A stretch of 8,451 bases of DNA from CAZNQW01 sp964575225 (GCA_964575225.1 CAZNQW010000174.1:1-8451); one strand, 5' to 3'; positions 1-6,069 are shown, counted from the stretch's first letter. Numbers and translations: made by a program. The notes: generated by a model from the letters alone, not told the origin.

Positions 1-47
1 GAGATGGAATCTCGTGACTGGAGTTCAGACGTGTGCTCTTCCGATCT
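1..47. other. Illumina adapter contamination at contig end
   Basis: This is not genomic DNA. Positions 14-47 match the 34-base Illumina TruSeq read-2 adapter, beginning GTGACTGGAGTTCAGACGTG and ending in the familiar TCTTCCGATCT. Positions 1-5 (GAGAT) match the end of the P7 flow-cell sequence, and 6-13 (GGAATCTC) then fall where an 8-base sample index sits. The final T at 47 is the ligation overhang, so genomic sequence starts at 48. The identification is from recognition of the well-known adapter, not from a search. It means the window starts at a true contig end and that anything reading across 47/48 is artificial. Confidence 0.98.
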
Positions 48-754
48 TAGCAAGAGGGCACAAAGATCACCTCAGTGATGGACGGAAGAAGGTTGGTGAT
101 GGCTTCGGGGAGCATGCGCCCTGTGACAGAGGCAAAGAGATCCCGAAAGTCCACGCTCTGGAGGCGTGACTGCTGATAACGAACGCTCCGCTCCATTGCC
201 GGACGTGTGGCGTTGTACTCCTGGGCATAGTTCTCCCGCCAGAAGCAGGTCAGGGCCTGGATGAAGCGTTCCTTGAGCGTTTCCCCATCTCGAATCAGGG
301 CCGCGACCAGTTCAACCGGCATGTCCGATTCGATAGCTGCCAGGCAGTGGGACCATTTTTCGGGGTTTTCCACGAGTTCGATGAGATCCCCTGGGCAGCG
401 GACCGGGTCCATGCCATGCGCGAGGGTTTGCAGCGCGATGCGTTGGTATTCCACGCCGGGTAGGGATTCCAGGTGCTCACGGAACTGGTCGAATTCCATA
501 TCGGGAGCATGGTCGGGCAGTTGAGCGCCCAGAGTGGTGGCAAAGTGAGGAAAGCGCCCTGGGATATTGACGATCAGGCACAGCTCCCTCAATAGATCGG
601 GATCGATGTGATCCCGCGTCTTGTGCAGCCAGGCGCCCAGTCCCTCAAATCGGGGGATGGCGCACAGCAGTGAAGCTGTCGCCAATAGGCTGTGGGGCAG
701 CGAGACGACAAACTGGATTTTCGGCAGAGCTTCCCCTTGCAACAGGGCGGGCAT
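48..754 (-). CDS. ArsR-family-like transcriptional regulator, DUF5937-type N-terminal region, 3' truncated by contig end
   Basis: The 235 readable residues look like the N-terminal DUF5937-type region found in some ArsR-like regulators of Chloroflexota and Actinobacteria. In that family a winged-helix DNA-binding domain follows at the C-terminus, and here that part lies off the contig. Family assignment is from recalled similarity (an FVVSLPHSLLATASLL start, mostly helical middle, ITEVIFVPSC end), so it is moderate. The start is ATG 754-752, with GAGG (764-761) six bases upstream. The apparent stop at 47-49 is not real: its third base is the last adapter base, and only the first two bases (TA) are genomic. 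The true codon could be Tyr or stop, and Tyr fits the family better. The gene follows mutY on the same strand after 119 bp but has its own promoter and a palindrome placed for autorepression. The ligand is unknown. Confidence 0.68.
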
Positions 755-771
755 CGGCTTCCTCAGGATTG

Positions 772-789
772 AATTATAACTCTATAATT
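772..789. promoter_or_regulatory. Candidate operator: 18-bp palindrome over the regulator's transcription start
   Basis: AATTATA-ACTC-TATAATT is a perfect 7-bp inverted repeat with a 4-bp spacer. It overlaps the last bases of the -10 box (792-787) and the predicted start near 780. Dimeric winged-helix regulators of the ArsR family commonly bind AT-rich inverted repeats in their own promoters, so autorepression is a reasonable inference. AT-rich DNA produces such repeats by chance more easily, so the function is unproven. Confidence 0.6.
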
Positions 790-814
790 ATATTCGAAAG
801 GAAAGGTCTGTCAA
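787..814 (-). promoter_or_regulatory. Consensus sigma70-type promoter of the ArsR/DUF5937-type regulator
   Basis: Read on the minus strand, TTGACA (814-809) and TATAAT (792-787) are both exact consensus hexamers, separated by 16 bp. Transcription should begin near 780, about 26 bases before the ATG at 754. An exact match at both boxes usually means a strong promoter that needs repression, which fits the palindrome overlapping its -10/start region. Confidence 0.85.
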
Positions 815-873
815 ACTGGAGGCAATCTGTGACGTGGGGCAATGGTAGTGATTTGGGTAGGTGGAGGTAAGGG

Positions 874-1986
874 TTACTCGGTTGTATGCGCCTGTTTTAG
901 GTGGGCGATGATCTTTTGATCGGCAACGGGAAAGGCAAACGCATCGAGCCCATCGATGGTTACCCAGCGCAGATCACTGCAACCTAGGCATTGGGGGGCG
1001 CCGCTCAGCCAGCGGCAGTCAAAGGCATACAGGGTCATGTGGAAATGGGAAAAGCTGTGCTCTATGACGCAGAGCAGATCGCCTACATCGATCTTGATGG
1101 CCAGTTCCTCGTCGATCTCTCGGTGAAGGCAGTCGGTCAATCCCTCGCCTGGGCGGCGTTTGCCTCCCGGAAATTCCCACATCCCCCCCAGCATCGCGTC
1201 CTGGGGACGTTGGGTGATGAGAAAGCTGCCGTTCGAGTCCCAGATAATGCCGGCTGTGACGTCGCGGCTGGGGCGTTTGGTTCGGGTGGCTCGGATGGGG
1301 AGCTCTTTCTGAATGCCCTCGCATTGCGCCAGACACTGGTTGACAATGGGGCAGATCAGACAACTGGGATTGGATGGGGTGCAAATGGTAGCACCCAGGT
1401 CCATCAGGGCCTGATTAAAGTCACCGGCGCGTCCGGGGGGCAACATCCATCGGGCCAGGCGCTCTAGCTTGCGCTGTGTGTTGGGGCGGCCCGGATCATC
1501 ATCGATGGAAAAGATGCGGCAGAGCACTCGATGCAGATTGCCATCCAGGGCCACCACGTCGGCACCAAAGGCGATGCTAGCCACCGCAGCCGCCGTGTAC
1601 CGCCCCACGCCGGGTAGGTAGATGAGGGCGTCGGTGCTGGGGGGCAATTGGCCGTCCAACTCGTCCATCACCACTTGGGCTGCTTTGTGCAGGTTGCGGG
1701 CCCGGGCGTAATACCCCAAGCCCTCCCACGCCTTGAGTACTTGGTGCTGGGGGGCCGCGGCCAAAGACTCTAGAGTGGGGAATTGGGCCATAAAGCGCTC
1801 ATAGTAGGCGATGACCGTCTCTACGCGCGTTTGCTGTAACATGATCTCGGCTACCCAGATGGCGTAGGGGTCCTGGGTGTGCCGCCAGGGCAGGTCGCGC
1901 TGATGACGCGCGTACCAGTCCAAAAGTCGCTGACCGAGGCTTGCCAGATCGCTGGGTTTGTCATCGCTACCGGAGGATGCCATCAT
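874..1986 (-). CDS. mutY: A/G-specific adenine DNA glycosylase MutY
   Basis: This 370-aa enzyme removes adenine mispaired with 8-oxoguanine during base-excision repair. The catalytic Glu is E47 in WVAEIMLQQTRV. The helix-hairpin-helix motif LPGVGRYTAAAV is at 124-135, and the catalytic Asp is D148 in VALDGNLHR. The iron-sulfur cluster cysteines C202, C209, C212 and C218 have the exact C-x6-C-x2-C-x5-C spacing. The C-terminal domain (about 242-370) is the Nudix-like module that recognises 8-oxoG; its Nudix box at 275-297 is nearly complete. Length is normal for MutY. The start is the first of two adjacent ATGs (1986-1984 and 1983-1981). The frame stays open further upstream, but that stretch is antisense to the macro gene. 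There is no clear ribosome-binding site, and the promoter implies a leaderless mRNA. Confidence 0.95.
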   Translation of the reverse strand: MMASSGSDDKPSDLASLGQRLLDWYARHQRDLPWRHTQDPYAIWVAEIMLQQTRVETVIAYYERFMAQFPTLESLAAAPQHQVLKAWEGLGYYARARNLHKAAQVVMDELDGQLPPSTDALIYLPGVGRYTAAAVASIAFGADVVALDGNLHRVLCRIFSIDDDPGRPNTQRKLERLARWMLPPGRAGDFNQALMDLGATICTPSNPSCLICPIVNQCLAQCEGIQKELPIRATRTKRPSRDVTAGIIWDSNGSFLITQRPQDAMLGGMWEFPGGKRRPGEGLTDCLHREIDEELAIKIDVGDLLCVIEHSFSHFHMTLYAFDCRWLSGAPQCLGCSDLRWVTIDGLDAFAFPVADQKIIAHLKQAHTTE

Positions 1987-1989
1987 GGT

Positions 1990-2002
1990 GGGTACTATAC
2001 CC
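1990..2002. promoter_or_regulatory. Small dyad over the mutY -10 box
   Basis: GGGTA-CTA-TACCC is a perfect 5-bp inverted repeat with a 3-bp centre that encloses the mutY -10 hexamer (1999-1994). It could be an operator, but an arm of five bases can occur by chance. Confidence 0.3.
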
Positions 2003-2022
2003 TGAATTCCAGTTGGAAGCAA
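1994..2022 (-). promoter_or_regulatory. mutY promoter, predicted leaderless start
   Basis: On the minus strand TTGCTT (2022-2017) lies 17 bp from TATAGT (1999-1994), which matches TATAAT at five of six bases. Seven bases further is about 1987, directly adjacent to the mutY ATG at 1986, so the transcript would have essentially no leader. This agrees with the lack of a Shine-Dalgarno sequence there. The -35 match is weak (three of six). Confidence 0.55.
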
Positions 2023-2049
2023 ATTCCCGGCTTGGGAAGGCATAGACTT

Positions 2050-2078
2050 TTGTCGTGGTTGGGGGGATGTGCTACAAT
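2050..2078 (+). promoter_or_regulatory. Promoter of the macro-domain gene, extended -10 type
   Basis: TTGTCG (2050-2055; four of six consensus bases) is 17 bp upstream of TACAAT (2073-2078; five of six), which is preceded by TGC (2070-2072), the extended -10 motif. Transcription should start near 2085, giving a leader of about 58 nt before the GTG start at 2143. It is back-to-back with the mutY promoter, with 28 bp between the two -35 boxes' inner edges (2022 and 2050). Confidence 0.7.
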
Positions 2079-2142
2079 AAAAGCCAAGACCCATCGGGTC
2101 CCCCTGGTGAGGCCCGGCCAAATCGAGACGGGAGGTGCGGCT

Positions 2143-2700
2143 GTGCGAGTTCAAATAGATCGTGCATATCTCGAACTGGTAGAAGGAGACATCACCCAAC
2201 AGGATACGGAGGCTATCGTCAATGCGGCCAATAATTCGCTGTTGGGCGGGGGCGGCGTAGATGGCGCCATCCACCGCGCCGGAGGGCCAGCGATCTTGGA
2301 AGTGTGCCGTAAGCTGGGTGGCTGTGCAACGGGTGATGCCAAGATCACGACGGGGGGGCGCCTTTCTGCGCGCTATGTGATCCACACAGTGGGGCCGGTG
2401 TACAGGCGCGAAGGGGCCGAGCGCGCTGCCGAGCAATTGGCCAGCGCCTATCGCCGCAGCCTGGAGGTGGCCGTCGAGAACGGTGTGCGCAGCGTGGCCT
2501 TTCCCTCGATTAGCACAGGGGCTTATGGCTATCCCCTGGCTGAGGCGGCTGACGTGGCGCTGCATACCGTGGTCGAGTTTCTGCAAGCGCAGCCTGCGTC
2601 AGGCATCGAATTGGTTCGTTTTGTGCTCTACGGTCAGCGTGCTTTTGACGTATATTGCCAGGCTTTGCAGCGAGTGCAGAGCGGCGGCGATCAAACCTGA
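2143..2700 (+). CDS. Macro-domain protein, ADP-ribose/O-acetyl-ADP-ribose hydrolase family (YmdB/MacroD-like)
   Basis: This 185-aa protein is essentially one macro domain. Family members bind ADP-ribose and hydrolyse O-acetyl-ADP-ribose or ADP-ribosyl groups on proteins or nucleic acids. Visible motifs in order are EGDI (14-17), the NAANNSLLGGGGVDGAIHRA stretch (27-46), and ISTGAYGYP (123-131), which forms the phosphate-binding loop. N30 and D40 line up with the catalytic N25 and D35 of E. coli YmdB, so an active hydrolase is expected. The start is GTG 2143-2145, seven bases after GGAGG (2131-2135). The frame is open further upstream, but that part overlaps mutY and lies before the promoter. 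The gene is divergent from mutY, and its last 10 bp overlap the end of the Ig-like gene on the other strand. The substrate cannot be told from sequence. Confidence 0.92.
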   Translation: MRVQIDRAYLELVEGDITQQDTEAIVNAANNSLLGGGGVDGAIHRAGGPAILEVCRKLGGCATGDAKITTGGRLSARYVIHTVGPVYRREGAERAAEQLASAYRRSLEVAVENGVRSVAFPSISTGAYGYPLAEAADVALHTVVEFLQAQPASGIELVRFVLYGQRAFDVYCQALQRVQSGGDQT

Positions 2701-3242
2701 TTCCAGTGTCGCTTGGTGTCTTGCCGACCCACGTCTGGCCATTCGATCTCGACGCTGTTGGACCAGATCTCAACCGCCGGCACCCGTTGGATCAGGCTTT
2801 CCACCTGAGACCTATTGCGGACCGGCGTGTTGCCCAGCCACTGGCGTGGATCTTGAGCCGTGGCATCAAACCGGAGCCGTAGCCGGTAGCGCCCCGGCTC
2901 AGCAGGTTGGAACCAGGCCAGGGGTTGCACGGGAATAAATCGCTCGCCGGCCTGAGGATCAAAGCTTTCGCCCGGTCCCAGCTCGACAAAGTCTTCAACT
3001 TGCAACCCGCGCGCTATATCGAGGCCCTCGGGCAAACGGGTCTCCACCGGGCCGGAGGGCCCCTCGATTTCGACGGTGTATTGGGGATAGCGCAACCCAT
3101 CGGAACCGGGCAACACGCCCACCATCCATACCGGCTTGTCCGACCTGTTGGTGATCTGGATGGAGAATCGCGGCGGCTCAGAAGGGAGGCCCTCCGGTTT
3201 CTGTTCGGGCTCTAGGCTGATCTGGATTGGTTCATCGCTCAT
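2691..3242 (-). CDS. Small Ig-like beta-sandwich protein, co-transcribed with the upstream metallopeptidase
   Basis: I do not recognise a named family. The 183-aa protein has no signal peptide, cysteine or membrane segment. After a charged, Pro/Glu-rich N-terminus (1-24) it shows alternating beta-type stretches: FSIQITNRSDKPVW (26-39), YTVEIEGP (55-62), ELGPGESF (87-94), EPGRYRLRLRF (115-125) and EIWSNSVEIEW (158-168). That order matches the Ig-like domain at about 412-541 of the neighbouring peptidase, suggesting a related domain. The fold also resembles intracellular proteinase inhibitors of the BsuPI type, but I cannot confirm that. The start is ATG 3242-3240, with AGGAGG ten bases upstream, overlapping the peptidase stop codon (TAGGAGG). 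Only 14 bp separate the genes, so they form an operon. A role as partner, substrate adaptor or inhibitor of the peptidase is inference. Confidence 0.75.
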   Translation of the reverse strand: MSDEPIQISLEPEQKPEGLPSEPPRFSIQITNRSDKPVWMVGVLPGSDGLRYPQYTVEIEGPSGPVETRLPEGLDIARGLQVEDFVELGPGESFDPQAGERFIPVQPLAWFQPAEPGRYRLRLRFDATAQDPRQWLGNTPVRNRSQVESLIQRVPAVEIWSNSVEIEWPDVGRQDTKRHWNQV

Positions 3243-3256
3243 GGCTGCACAGCCTC

Positions 3257-5362
3257 CTATGCTTTCCGGATGTGGTCGATCCGCATCTGATAGTCGGCGA
3301 TCACGCTCTTTTTCACCTGCATGCGCTGGAAATAGCCCACCGTGCGGGTCAGCAGTGCCTCGGCTTCTTCCAGGGCGTCGATTTTCTGGTAGCACTCGTA
3401 CAAGAGGTCAACGACCCGGCCGTGGGTGATGTTGTCAAGAGCCGATTGCTGGGTCTCGCGCAGCAGGGTGGTGGCTTGGGTAAGTTGCCGGATGGCCCTG
3501 TCGATCTGGGGAGAGCGCACCCGGCCGCTCACCGTGTCTTTGAACTCGCGGGCCTGACTGCTACCCAGGCAATAATGGATGTAGTGCGCCAGGTGAGTGG
3601 TGGGAAAGCGATCGGTGACCTCGAGCAATTCGTCGGTACCGCGGCGCAGATGGTCGCCGCCCCGCATATACAGCAGGTGGCCCTGTTCATCGCCAAAGGT
3701 ATAGACGGCCATTTGTTCTTCTTCGCGTGATTGGGGATAGGCCACACGGATGCGCAGGACGTTGGATCGGAGCCGCAAGCCTCCGGCGGTGTAGATGGCC
3801 CAGATCTGGTATTCGCCCGGCTCCTGGAAGTAAAACCCCTGGGCGCCGTATCCCAAAAAGACGCTTTCGAACAGCTTTTCGCCGGGCGGAAGCTCCTGAT
3901 GGCGCGCCTCGCTACACAGTTTGAACAGGGGGGCATAGGGCTGCACCTGACCACGCGGATTGCGGATCCAAATCTCCATCAGGCCAAATTCCGGTTTCAG
4001 CATATGGGGTACGATCATCGCCGCTTCGGTCTGGTTTTCCAGCTTGATCTCTACGGTGATCGGCTCGGCAAATTGGTAGAGGCTGCGTTCGGGCCGGGTG
4101 CGCATGTACAGGCCTACGGGCGCGCTTTTCACCTGATCCATCGGGGCCGGGGCTGCGGCTACCTCGCTATGGCTCGATGCACCAAAGGCTGTCCCACCCG
4201 GGATCACGTCCAGCAGGGCCTCGTGGCGCAGGTGGCGAAGTTCGTCGAGATCGAATTCATAGCGGCAGTCGCGCCAGTATTGCTGGGTGCCCTGCCAGCC
4301 GGGCGGCAGGTCGTAGCCATAGGGGTACCGCCAGGGGTAGTTCATCCATGAGGTCGACGCGGGTCGCCCGCAGTCAAATGGGTGCAGCAGGTTAAAGGTA
4401 TGACCCAGCTCGTGGACGCAGGTGCGCAGATAACTCCGGTCAAAATCCGCTTGCGACAGGTTTCCCCAAACCTCTGGTGATTTGATGGTCGAATAAAAGG
4501 CAGCCGCTCCCTGGCGGGGACAGGGATCATTGGGGTCTCGAGCCTGGCTATCGTACATGATGCCGGTGACCAGGTTCTGGGGATACAGCCGAAAGTGGGT
4601 GGCGATGATGAGGTAGACTTGCCACTGGGGTACATCTTTCCATTGGGAAAAATGATGAGCCATGGAATTATGCAGCTCATCCTCGTTCCACTTGAGGTCA
4701 GCTCCGGCGCCGGCTTGATCCAGGACCTGATTGTTGGAGACGATCCGCATGTCAAGGCCGGCTCGCCGATACGATGCGGCGATGTCCAGGTCCAGCCGGG
4801 GGAGATCGGAAGGCCGCGAGGCGATCGTATGGGTGTTAAAGGGTCGGGGCAGTTGAGTGCCTTTGATGCGGTCAATCTCCAGGTCGATGGTCCGCAGATA
4901 ATCGGATGTTTTGTCGCACAGATAGGTCAGGTGATAGCATCCCCAAAAGATGATCTGAACGTTTGCCGTGGGCGGCGGATCTGTGGGGGATTGGATGGGA
5001 ACAGTGACTCGGAGTTGTTGGCGGGTGGCATAGTTGTAGGTCTGGGCCAGTTGCCCGCTTCCGTAATAGGTCACGGCACCCTGAACCGTCACTTGTGTTT
5101 CTTCCCAAGTGACCTCTGGATGCTCGATAATGAAGGAGCGGTGATAGTCCCAACCGCCGCCCACATCTCGCAAGATATCGCCGCTGACGAGATTCAGCGG
5201 TTGGTACAGGTTCGGGGTATGGGGCTCGCGCAGGTCCAGGCGCAGTTCCAGGCGTTGAAAACCCCGCTGGCCCACGTAGGTGCCGCTGATTGGTCGGCTC
5301 AGCCCGCGGATCGGCTCCGAGTCATAGATGGGTGTCAGGTCAAAGGGCGCTTCCTCCATCAT
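3257..5362 (-). CDS. Metzincin-type zinc metallopeptidase with Ig-like and helical C-terminal domains
   Basis: This 701-aa protein has a metzincin zinc site, HELGHTFNLLH at 317-327: ligands H317, H321 and H327, catalytic E318, and a Met-turn at M340 in SWMNYPW. The peptidase domain spans roughly 135-385. It is preceded by a beta-rich region (1-130) and followed by an Ig-like domain (about 412-541, with LPPGEKLFE and SNVLRIRV) and a helical, TPR-like tail (545-701). No signal peptide or membrane segment is visible, which is unusual because most metzincins are exported. An unrecognised export route or a cytoplasmic role are both possible. The start is the first of two ATGs (5362-5360), six bases after GGAGG. 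The Ig-like gene follows in the same transcript. The exact peptidase family is not recognised, and the substrate is unknown. Confidence 0.88.
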   Translation of the reverse strand: MMEEAPFDLTPIYDSEPIRGLSRPISGTYVGQRGFQRLELRLDLREPHTPNLYQPLNLVSGDILRDVGGGWDYHRSFIIEHPEVTWEETQVTVQGAVTYYGSGQLAQTYNYATRQQLRVTVPIQSPTDPPPTANVQIIFWGCYHLTYLCDKTSDYLRTIDLEIDRIKGTQLPRPFNTHTIASRPSDLPRLDLDIAASYRRAGLDMRIVSNNQVLDQAGAGADLKWNEDELHNSMAHHFSQWKDVPQWQVYLIIATHFRLYPQNLVTGIMYDSQARDPNDPCPRQGAAAFYSTIKSPEVWGNLSQADFDRSYLRTCVHELGHTFNLLHPFDCGRPASTSWMNYPWRYPYGYDLPPGWQGTQQYWRDCRYEFDLDELRHLRHEALLDVIPGGTAFGASSHSEVAAAPAPMDQVKSAPVGLYMRTRPERSLYQFAEPITVEIKLENQTEAAMIVPHMLKPEFGLMEIWIRNPRGQVQPYAPLFKLCSEARHQELPPGEKLFESVFLGYGAQGFYFQEPGEYQIWAIYTAGGLRLRSNVLRIRVAYPQSREEEQMAVYTFGDEQGHLLYMRGGDHLRRGTDELLEVTDRFPTTHLAHYIHYCLGSSQAREFKDTVSGRVRSPQIDRAIRQLTQATTLLRETQQSALDNITHGRVVDLLYECYQKIDALEEAEALLTRTVGYFQRMQVKKSVIADYQMRIDHIRKA

Positions 5363-5387
5363 CCGCTACCTCCCTCTTGATGAATAT

Positions 5388-5416
5388 AGTATACACGATT
5401 TATGGTTGTTTTGCAA
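5388..5416 (-). promoter_or_regulatory. Promoter of the metallopeptidase/Ig-like operon
   Basis: On the minus strand TTGCAA (5416-5411; four of six) is 17 bp from TATACT (5393-5388; five of six). The predicted start near 5381 leaves a leader of about 19 nt that contains the GGGAGG ribosome-binding site before the ATG at 5362. Confidence 0.65.
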
Positions 5417-5439
5417 TATTTCTCGCGTATACTTCAAGA

Positions 5440-5455
5440 CTCTATCAAGATAGAG
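5440..5455. repeat. Perfect 16-bp inverted repeat between hpt and the metallopeptidase gene
   Basis: CTCTATC-AA-GATAGAG has 7-bp perfect arms (as RNA, a 6-bp stem with a 4-nt loop). It lies 43 bp after the hpt stop and 24 bp upstream of the peptidase -35 box. The stem is not GC-rich and no T-tract follows on the hpt strand (TCTTGAAG), so a classic intrinsic terminator is unlikely. It could be a weak 3' stem-loop for hpt or an operator for the peptidase operon. Confidence 0.45.
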
Positions 5456-5497
5456 CGATTGGGAATGAAAGAAGGCCGAGTGGCTATTTGCTGTGGG

Positions 5498-6030
5498 TTA
5501 TTCGGGATAGCCCCCAAACACAGCTACGTAGGGCAGATTGCGATACTTTTCGTCGAGATCCAGCCCATANNNNNNNNNNCGGGAATGTCAAAGCCCACAT
5601 AGTGCAAAGGCACGTTGACGACCCGTCGACTGGGCTTGTTGAGCAGGACGCAAATCCGCAGGCTGGCGGGATGCCGCTGTTCCAGGGTGCGCGTCAGGTA
5701 CTGGATGGTCTGGCCGCTGTCGACGATGTCTTCGACGATCAACACCTCACGGCCTTCGATATTGGTCTCCAGATCCATTTGGATCCGCACGGCGCCGCTG
5801 CTTTCGCGGGCGCCCAGGCCATAGCTGGAGATGGCCATAAAGTCGATGGCGTGGGGGATGGTGATCTGGCGCATCAGATCGGTCAGAAAGGTCACGCCCC
5901 CTTTGAGCACACAGACCAGGAGGAGATCCTTGCCTTCATAATCCCTGGAGATGCTTTCTCCCAGCTCTTGAATGCGCGATTTCAGCGTCTCTTCATCGAC
6001 CAAGATCCGACCCACTACCTTTGGCTGCAT
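5498..6030 (-). CDS. hpt: Hypoxanthine (guanine) phosphoribosyltransferase, interrupted by an assembly gap
   Basis: The enzyme salvages hypoxanthine and guanine to IMP and GMP using PRPP in the cytoplasm. Residues 1-150 are clear: LKGG at 42-45, the flexible-loop region SSYGLGARESSG at 68-79, and the PRPP-binding VLIVEDIVDSGQTI at 96-109 with E100/D101. After GFDIP (146-150) the sequence enters ten Ns (5570-5579). On the other side, in a different frame, the expected tail resumes: YGLDLDEKYRNLPYVAVF, then GGYPE and TAA at 5500-5498. The N count therefore does not equal the real missing length. The intact protein would be about 179 aa, normal for the family. The start is ATG 6030-6028, preceded by AAGGAGG. 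An upstream in-frame ATG at 6081 lies before the predicted transcript start and is rejected. The break is a gap artefact, not a pseudogene. Confidence 0.95.
5570..5579. other. Assembly gap (10 N)
   Basis: A run of exactly ten Ns sits inside hpt. A round number suggests a scaffolding placeholder. The coding frames on the two sides differ, so the true missing length is not 10; comparison with the usual family sequence suggests about 17 bases. Confidence 0.97.
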
Positions 6031-6069
6031 GGTTGCCTCCTTGTCCGTGGATGCTGAGGGATTTTGACC

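Noticed and set aside
120..132. 13-base match CCTGTGACAGAGG, repeated near 6111-6123
   Set aside because: One repeat of this length is expected about half the time by chance in a window this size, and the two contexts are unrelated.
1879..2142. Upstream extension of the macro-domain reading frame
   Set aside because: It overlaps mutY and precedes the predicted promoter; GTG 2143 has a good ribosome-binding site and starts right at the domain.
1987..2586. N-terminal extension of mutY of about 200 codons on the minus strand
   Set aside because: It is antisense to the macro gene, lies upstream of the mutY promoter, and MutY proteins start close to the ATG at 1986.
3243..3395. Upstream extension of the Ig-like protein frame
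   Set aside because: It overlaps the end of the peptidase gene in another frame; ATG 3242 with AGGAGG is a better start.
4595..5380. 261-codon plus-strand open frame
   Set aside because: It is an antisense shadow of the metallopeptidase, with no recognisable domain or good start signal.
5290..6057. 255-codon plus-strand open frame crossing the N run
   Set aside because: It is antisense to the peptidase start and hpt, and continuity depends on an arbitrary N count.
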